From Paractinoplanes deccanensis (GTDB taxonomy: Bacteria > Actinomycetota > Actinomycetes > Mycobacteriales > Micromonosporaceae): DNA of 64,000 nucleotides. A program made the position numbers and the translations under genes. Location of the stretch: positions 62,001 to 126,000 of the forward strand of contig NZ_BOMI01000037.1 of the NCBI RefSeq assembly GCF_016862115.1, given 5' to 3'. This document shows, piece by piece, positions 59,081 to 64,000 of the stretch. The notes beneath the pieces are model-generated. The model was not told where the DNA came from and made no database searches. It was given only the letters and a program-made list of their open reading frames with translations. Each line of letters begins with the position of its first letter. The first letter of the stretch is position 1.

Positions 59081-60487
59081 ATGATCCTGTCGGCTTTTTC
59101 GTACCCGCTTTTCGGCCCCCCGTCCCCGCTGCTGGGCCCGTCTTCCCCGGCGTCGTCTCCGTCCCCGCAGCTGTCCCCGCTCGGCTGCATCCCGGGCCAG
59201 AACGGCATTCCCAGCTCGGTCACCGGCGAACTGCTGTGCGGCACTTGGGGCCAGACCGCCCCCGAGGCGCTCTGGCACAGCCTGCGTGACCGCTGGCCGC
59301 TCTGGGCGGCCGGCATCGCCGTCGTCATCACGCTCACGGTGGTGTGGCGAGTCTGGAGGCGCCGGGTGTGGCGCAAGCACGCCCGCACGGCGCGGTCGCT
59401 GGAAATCATCCCGCCCGTCTCGGCGAGCCCGGCCGCCACCGTCGGGCTCTGGCGGCTGCTCGCCACGCTGCTGCCCGCACCGAGCCGGTGGTCGCTACGC
59501 CCGGCCCGGCTGGTCTGGGAGGTCCGCGCCGACGCGCACGGAATGCGGTGCGGCCTCTGGCTCTCCCCGGGGATCACCGCGACCTCGGTTCGCCGCAACC
59601 TGGAGAGCGCCTGGCCCGGCGTCCGCGTCGAGGAAACTGCCGCTCCGCGCGTCCCGGCCACCGAGACGTCGACCACCGTGGCCCTGCGGCCCACCCGGCC
59701 CGACTGGCTACCTCTCGTGGAAGACCCGCCGACCGCGACACCGCGCTCCTGGGCGAAGGCCCAGCCGGACGAAGACCAGCTCCGCGCGGTATACGAGGGC
59801 CTCGCCGCGGCCGGGCGTACCGGCGGGGGTCTACTCCAGGTGCACCTCAGCCGCGCCCCGGCCTACCGGCTGCGGGTACTGCACCGGGCGATGACCCATC
59901 CCGAGCGTGCCCGCCGTCTCAGCGGCACCCTGCGGATGGCGGTCCTGCTCACGGACGGCCTGCGTAAGGCGTTGCTGGGCGTGACCAGCGTGTTCATGCC
60001 CGGCTCATTGAGCCATTCGAGCCGTCGGCGGACCACGATGACCGACCCGTACCTGACCGAGCTGGCCCGCCAGGCACGGCTTAAGTATCAGGCCGGGCCG
60101 CACTTCCTGGTCGCCGTCTTCGCCACCGCCGGCGGCCCGACGAAGGACGCCGCGCGCTCGGCTGCCGCCGCGATCACCGGCGGGTTCGGCCTGTTGTCGG
60201 CGCACTTCGGCCGTCGGCGCCTGCGCCGAGGCGCTCGCGCTGCGGCCGACCGGTGGGTCCGCCAGCCGCAGATGAGCCTCGCCGGGGTAGACGAGGTGGC
60301 GGCATTGGCTGGGCTGCCGATCGAACCGGCCGTGCACGGGCTTCCGGCCGCCGCGTCGCGGCGGCGGCCGGGTGGTCGCGACGTCTTCCGCGCTGGACCG
60401 GTCGTCGAACTCCGGACCATCAGGAGCCGTTCGGAGCGGCGGCGCGATGGTGACAGCGGCGAGCCGACGGCATGGAACGCGCCGTGA
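59081..60487 (+). CDS. Unrecognised ICE membrane protein
   Basis: A 468-residue protein between virB4 and the coupling protein gene. ATG 59081 follows GGGAG at 8 bp. A Pro/Ser-rich N-terminus with two Cys (about 1-55), one membrane helix (about 70-90), a basic patch (WRVWRRRVWRKHAR) and a large soluble domain follow, with RPARLVWEVRADAHGMRCGLWLSPGITATSVRRNLESAWPG. The position and topology suit a VirB8/VirB10-type scaffold or an FtsK-like accessory, but I do not recognise the family. Confidence 0.7.
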   Translation: MILSAFSYPLFGPPSPLLGPSSPASSPSPQLSPLGCIPGQNGIPSSVTGELLCGTWGQTAPEALWHSLRDRWPLWAAGIAVVITLTVVWRVWRRRVWRKHARTARSLEIIPPVSASPAATVGLWRLLATLLPAPSRWSLRPARLVWEVRADAHGMRCGLWLSPGITATSVRRNLESAWPGVRVEETAAPRVPATETSTTVALRPTRPDWLPLVEDPPTATPRSWAKAQPDEDQLRAVYEGLAAAGRTGGGLLQVHLSRAPAYRLRVLHRAMTHPERARRLSGTLRMAVLLTDGLRKALLGVTSVFMPGSLSHSSRRRTTMTDPYLTELARQARLKYQAGPHFLVAVFATAGGPTKDAARSAAAAITGGFGLLSAHFGRRRLRRGARAAADRWVRQPQMSLAGVDEVAALAGLPIEPAVHGLPAAASRRRPGGRDVFRAGPVVELRTIRSRSERRRDGDSGEPTAWNAP

Positions 60488-62055
60488 CCGCCCCTGCGGC
60501 GAACCAGGAGCGACGGCTCACCCTAGTGCCGCTCGATCAGCGGCATGGGCTGGGCGGCAAGGTGATCGGAGTCGCCAACGCCGGCCCGCGCACGAGGATC
60601 GGGATTTCCCTGCCGGACTGCCGCTACCACCTGCACGCGCTCGGCCCGACCGGCACCGGCAAGACCACCCTGCTGATGCGGCTGATCCTCGGCGACATCG
60701 AGGCAGGGCGCGGGGTCGCCGCATTCGACCCGGCCAAAGGCGACCTCATCCGGGACCTGCTCGACCGGATGCCCAGCGCCGCCGGAGACCGCCTCGTCCT
60801 GATCGACCCGGACGAACGGCACGCACCCCCAGCGATCAACTTGTTGGACCCACGGGTGCACGGCGGCACCCCGCACGATGTGGCCGCCAACGTCACCGCC
60901 GTGATGTCGAAGGTCTTCGCCCGCTGGTGGGGACCACGCCAGGCCGACCTCTGCTATCACGGCCTGCTCACCCTCGCCTACCTCGACGGCTCCACTCTGC
61001 CGCAACTACCCCGGCTGCTCTCGGACGCCAAATGGCGGGCCGCCCGGGTCAAGGCGGTCACCCGCAGCCTGCACGCCTGGGAGGGCAACACCCTCGGCGA
61101 GTTCTGGGAGGGCTTCGACGCGCTTTCCGTGGGGCAACGCGCCGGGCTCGCCGCGCCGCTGTTGTCGCGGCTTCGCCTTGTGCTCGCGCACCCGTTCGCG
61201 ATGGAGTTGTTCGGGGCGCCGGCGACCACGTTCTCGTTCGGCGAGATCCTCGACGGCGGCGTCCTGCTCGCCCGCCTACCCAAAGGTGTGATCGGGGAAG
61301 ACGGTGCCCGGCTGATCGGCTCTCTGCTGCTGGCCGGGCTCTGGCAGGCCACGACCGCCCGCGCCCGCATTCCGGAGGATCGGCGGCCGGACGCCAGCGT
61401 GGTCCTGGACGAGTGCCACAACTTCCTGCACCTGCCGATCGGCATTGACGACGCTCTCGCCGAGTCCCGCGGCCTGCGCGTCTCCTGGTTGCTCGCGCAC
61501 CAATTCCTCGGACAGCTGTCCGGGGAGATGGTCGAGGCGATCGACGCCAACGCCCGCAACAAGGTGTACTTCGCGCTCGCCCCCCGCGACGCCATCGACC
61601 AGGCCCGCCATCTGCGCCCGTACCTCGATGACGGCGACCTGATCCGGCTCGGCGGCTATGAAGTCGTTCTCCGTCCGGTGGCCCGCGGTCGTACACTCCC
61701 GCCGGTCACCGCCGACACCCTCCCGCCGCCAGAAGCGATCAAGGGCCGTGCCGTCGAGCTGCGCCACGCGGCACGCGAACTCACCGGCCTTCCTCGGGCT
61801 GAGCGTAAGCGGCTGCTCGGCCAGGCGACGGTCGCGGCCGGCGCCGATGCCGAGCTCCGCGAGGACCCTTCGGTGCTGCCACTGGTGGGTCGTAACACCT
61901 TTGCTGTTCAGGGCGAGAGGTCTAACGAGACCTCTAACGAGCGGTCCAACGAGGAACCCAACGGGGCCGAACACTCGCCTGAACACTCCCCCATGAACAT
62001 GCCACCTGCCCTGGTGGATGACGGTGTGGAGGACTGGTGGACCGGAACCGACTGA
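60484..62055 (+). CDS. VirD4/TraG-type coupling protein
   Basis: A 523-residue DNA-translocating ATPase that links the transferred DNA to the channel. Walker A is GPTGTGKTT (about 54-62), Walker B is DASVVLDECHNF, and a TraM-recognition-like segment (AIDANARNKVYFALAPRDAIDQARHLRPYL) follows. No N-terminal membrane helices are seen, unlike classic VirD4. GTG 60484 is chosen because it overlaps the previous stop as GTGA, the pattern of this operon, and GGA lies 7 bases upstream; ATG 60472 is possible. Confidence 0.92.
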   Translation: MTAPAANQERRLTLVPLDQRHGLGGKVIGVANAGPRTRIGISLPDCRYHLHALGPTGTGKTTLLMRLILGDIEAGRGVAAFDPAKGDLIRDLLDRMPSAAGDRLVLIDPDERHAPPAINLLDPRVHGGTPHDVAANVTAVMSKVFARWWGPRQADLCYHGLLTLAYLDGSTLPQLPRLLSDAKWRAARVKAVTRSLHAWEGNTLGEFWEGFDALSVGQRAGLAAPLLSRLRLVLAHPFAMELFGAPATTFSFGEILDGGVLLARLPKGVIGEDGARLIGSLLLAGLWQATTARARIPEDRRPDASVVLDECHNFLHLPIGIDDALAESRGLRVSWLLAHQFLGQLSGEMVEAIDANARNKVYFALAPRDAIDQARHLRPYLDDGDLIRLGGYEVVLRPVARGRTLPPVTADTLPPPEAIKGRAVELRHAARELTGLPRAERKRLLGQATVAAGADAELREDPSVLPLVGRNTFAVQGERSNETSNERSNEEPNGAEHSPEHSPMNMPPALVDDGVEDWWTGTD

Positions 62056-62936
62056 TAAGAGATATCCCTCCTACTAGCGCCACCGGCACGGCCTCCTCGC
62101 GAGGCCGACTCACCGCCTCCGTCGTAGCCGGCGAACTCACGAGAATCACACCCCGAGACCGTCACCTGCTCGACCTGCTCGATCAGCACAAGACCTTCAC
62201 CACCGAGCAGCTCGTCGACCTCGCCTTCGGCTCCATTGGACGAGCCCGCAACCGGCTCAACACCCTGCACGCACGAGACATCCTCGACCGGTTCCGGCAC
62301 TACCAGCGCCCCGGCTCGCAATCATGGAGGTGGACCCTCGGCCCGGTCGGCGCGGCCATCATCGCCGCCGCCAACGGAGCCACGCTGCCGCGTCCGGCCG
62401 CCGTACGCGACGTCACGGCCCGACTCGCCATGTCGCCGACACTGGCCCACCTGCTGACCATCAACGGGTTCTTCGTCGCGCTGATCGGGCACGCCCGCAC
62501 CCACGACGGCGCGCGCCTGATCCGGTGGTGGAACGAGGCCCGGTGCCGGGAAACCGTCGGTGCGGTCGTGCGTCCGGACGGTCACGGCGTGTGGCACACG
62601 GGCGGGCGGGCGGTGCCGTTTTGGGTGGAGGCTGACCTCGGCACGGAAACGCTGTCGCGGGTCGCGGGCAAGCTTGCCGGATACGCCGCGTTACCGCCGT
62701 CACGGGCGCATCCGGTGCTGTTCTGGCTGCCCACCGGCGCGCGTGAGCTGAATTTCCACGCGCACCTCACCCGGTTAGGGGTGCCCGACGGGCTAACCGT
62801 GGCGACCGCCGCTGCCGACGACGCGGCCGGGCCTGGTGGCCCGGCGGGGCCGGTGTGGCGGGTCACCGGGCGCGGCGGGCGGGTGAGCCTGGCCGATCTC
62901 ACCCCGGCCGGGGGCGGTGCCCGGTGGGACGCCTAG
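62037..62936 (+). CDS. Replication-relaxation-family protein
   Basis: A 299-residue protein with an N-terminal winged HTH (TPRDRHLLDLLDQHKTFTTEQLVDLAFGSIGRARNRLNTLHARDILDRF, about 38-85). The rest resembles the replication-relaxation family found in actinobacterial ICEs (WEVDLGTETLSRVAGKLAGYAAL-like core). Family members sit beside transfer genes and probably bind the origin or plasmid DNA. It overlaps the coupling protein gene by 19 bp and the next by 13 bp. Confidence 0.83.
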   Translation: MDRNRLIRDIPPTSATGTASSRGRLTASVVAGELTRITPRDRHLLDLLDQHKTFTTEQLVDLAFGSIGRARNRLNTLHARDILDRFRHYQRPGSQSWRWTLGPVGAAIIAAANGATLPRPAAVRDVTARLAMSPTLAHLLTINGFFVALIGHARTHDGARLIRWWNEARCRETVGAVVRPDGHGVWHTGGRAVPFWVEADLGTETLSRVAGKLAGYAALPPSRAHPVLFWLPTGARELNFHAHLTRLGVPDGLTVATAAADDAAGPGGPAGPVWRVTGRGGRVSLADLTPAGGGARWDA

Positions 62937-63985
62937 CGGCCGGTGTCGCGGTCGCGTTCCTGGCAGTCGTAGTAATCGTCGCCGCTGGAGCCGCCGGGGT
63001 GGTTGGGGCCGTGTTTGGTGGGGGCGGCGGGTACGGGGCCGGGTGTGCCGCGACGGTGACCACGCCGGGCGCGAGCACGGCCGGGTTGACCGCCGAACAG
63101 GCCGATAACGCCTCGGTGATCGTCGCCGTGGGTGAGCGGATGCGGGTACCGGCGCGCGGTTGGGTGATCGCCGTCGCTACGGCGTTGCAAGAGTCGAACC
63201 TGGTCAACCTAGGCGACTTGGGCGTGGCCAACGATCACGACTCGTTGGGCCTATTCCAGCAACGCCCTAGTCAGGGGTGGGGCACCCCGGCACAGATCAT
63301 GTCACCGGACTACGCCGCCGGGAACTTCTACGAACACCTTCTAGCAGTGCCGGGGTGGGAATCGATGCCGCTCACGGTGGCCGCACAGCGGGTGCAACGA
63401 TCGGCGTACCCAGACGCCTACGCCAAACACGAGACGCGCGCCTCGGTGATCGTGGTGGCATTCACCGGCGGGACGCTGCCCGCGTGCGACGGCGCGGCAC
63501 TGAGCCCGGCCGGATGGACACAGCCCGTAGCCGGTGACGAGGCCGGTTCCGGGTTCCGCACCGCCGACCGGCCCGGTCATGACGGGGTGGATCTCATCGT
63601 CGGCCGGGGAACCGTGATCCGGGCCGCCTCGTCCGGGATTGTGGTCCGGGTGCGGTGCAACGTCGCCGGGCACTCGTGGGACGCCCCGTTTCACGCCGCC
63701 ATGCCGTGCGACAACGACGGATACCCGGGCCTTGGTGGGTGTGGGTGGTACGTGGACGTCCGGCACGCTGGCGACGTCGTGTCGCGGTATTGCCACATGG
63801 TGCGCCAACCGATCGTGAAGGTTGGCGAGTCCGTGACCGCCGGTCAACCGATCGGCTATGTAGGCACCTCCGGCAACTCGTCGGGACCTCATTTGCACTA
63901 CGAGATCCACATCGGCTATCCGGCCACCGAAAGCAACGCCATCAACCCCGTTCCTTTCATGATCAGCAAAGGCGTTTACCTTTAG
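62924..63985 (+). CDS. Cell-wall hydrolase: lysozyme-like plus M23 peptidase
   Basis: A 353-residue secreted or membrane-anchored enzyme starting at GTG 62924. A hydrophobic N-terminal helix (about 5-35) is followed by a lysozyme-like lytic domain (about 70-185, ALQESNLVNLGDLG with the likely catalytic Glu; GLFQQRPSQGWGTPAQIMSP). A C-terminal M23 metallopeptidase follows, with HDGVDL and HLHYEIH zinc motifs and Cys residues that may form disulfides. It opens peptidoglycan so the conjugation channel can cross the wall. The true gene may be followed by more transfer genes beyond the edge. Confidence 0.9.
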   Translation: MGRLAAGVAVAFLAVVVIVAAGAAGVVGAVFGGGGGYGAGCAATVTTPGASTAGLTAEQADNASVIVAVGERMRVPARGWVIAVATALQESNLVNLGDLGVANDHDSLGLFQQRPSQGWGTPAQIMSPDYAAGNFYEHLLAVPGWESMPLTVAAQRVQRSAYPDAYAKHETRASVIVVAFTGGTLPACDGAALSPAGWTQPVAGDEAGSGFRTADRPGHDGVDLIVGRGTVIRAASSGIVVRVRCNVAGHSWDAPFHAAMPCDNDGYPGLGGCGWYVDVRHAGDVVSRYCHMVRQPIVKVGESVTAGQPIGYVGTSGNSSGPHLHYEIHIGYPATESNAINPVPFMISKGVYL

Positions 63986-64000
63986 CTGGAGAAGTGATTC

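Larger units (their letters stand above)
46515..64000. mobile_element. Integrative and conjugative element with type IV secretion genes (right end outside window)
   Basis: From the 3' end of tRNA-Lys to the right edge (at least 17.4 kb). It contains a tyrosine integrase, excisionase, methyltransferases, cargo genes and a rightward type IV secretion operon. The tRNA 3' end is a classic attachment site for integrases of this type, but the direct repeat that should mark the other end is not in the window. No relaxase is visible, so it may lie further right or be replaced by the replication-relaxation protein. This differs from pSAM2-like elements, which move with a single FtsK-like TraB protein. 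Confidence 0.88.

Noticed and set aside
63986..64000. Start of a further gene at the right edge (GTG near 63994)
   Set aside because: Only two codons are visible and the Shine-Dalgarno spacing is too short to support it.

Overview
The window is very GC-rich actinobacterial chromosome. Codons end mostly in G or C, GTG and TTG starts are common, and there is a four-gene conservon (sensor kinase, roadblock, DUF742, Ras-like GTPase), a SARP/BTAD regulator, several WYL regulators and an F420-type oxidoreductase. Together these point to a filamentous actinomycete, most likely Micromonosporaceae such as Actinoplanes. The genus is an inference.

Layout. 1-3.8 kb: xylose catabolism, xylBA read leftward and a divergent ROK repressor. 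3.8-12.8 kb: MarR regulator, SpoIIE-type phosphatase, solute-binding/VWA lipid-anchored or membrane protein, beta-propeller lactonase, LppX/LprG-like lipoprotein, a BTAD regulator fused to membrane helices and a helix-hairpin-helix domain, and an HxlR/tautomerase divergent pair with a clear operator. 12.8-18.8 kb: the conservon and two small paralogous proteins. 18.9-33.4 kb: WYL regulators, a large M48-like membrane peptidase with repeat linkers, a CYP152-type peroxygenase P450, a GH20 hexosaminidase, GNAT, SGNH hydrolase, LLM oxidoreductase, a DrrAB-type ABC exporter and a CorA-like transporter. 33.5-46.3 kb: a flippase-acyltransferase fusion, repeat-rich secreted and low-complexity proteins, a single-domain response regulator, a PRC-barrel protein, a KAS III-like enzyme, an MHYT membrane sensor and two tandem lipoprotein L,D-transpeptidases.

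From 46.5 kb to the right edge lies an integrative and conjugative element (ICE) next to tRNA-Lys(CTT). A leftward module holds two HEPN-like genes, a tyrosine integrase, an excisionase, a DNA methyltransferase and a degenerate methyltransferase-like partner. A rightward operon encodes a type IV secretion apparatus: a VirB2-like pilin, VirB6/TrbL, a PrgI-like protein, VirB4, an unrecognised membrane protein, a VirD4/TraG coupling protein, a replication-relaxation protein and a lysozyme/M23 wall hydrolase. Most genes overlap by ATGA or GTGA. Between the modules is a 600 bp region with repeated TGAACAAGATC words. Near-identical bipartite promoter-like elements (TGTCGAAAA-N10-ATCTGTATCTCT) face each operon. 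No relaxase is seen, and the right end of the element lies outside the window.

A second theme is short tandem repeats, often with a 15 bp period. They occur inside coding linkers and, more unusually, at the 3' ends of genes, where in two cases the repeat unit carries the stop codon itself.
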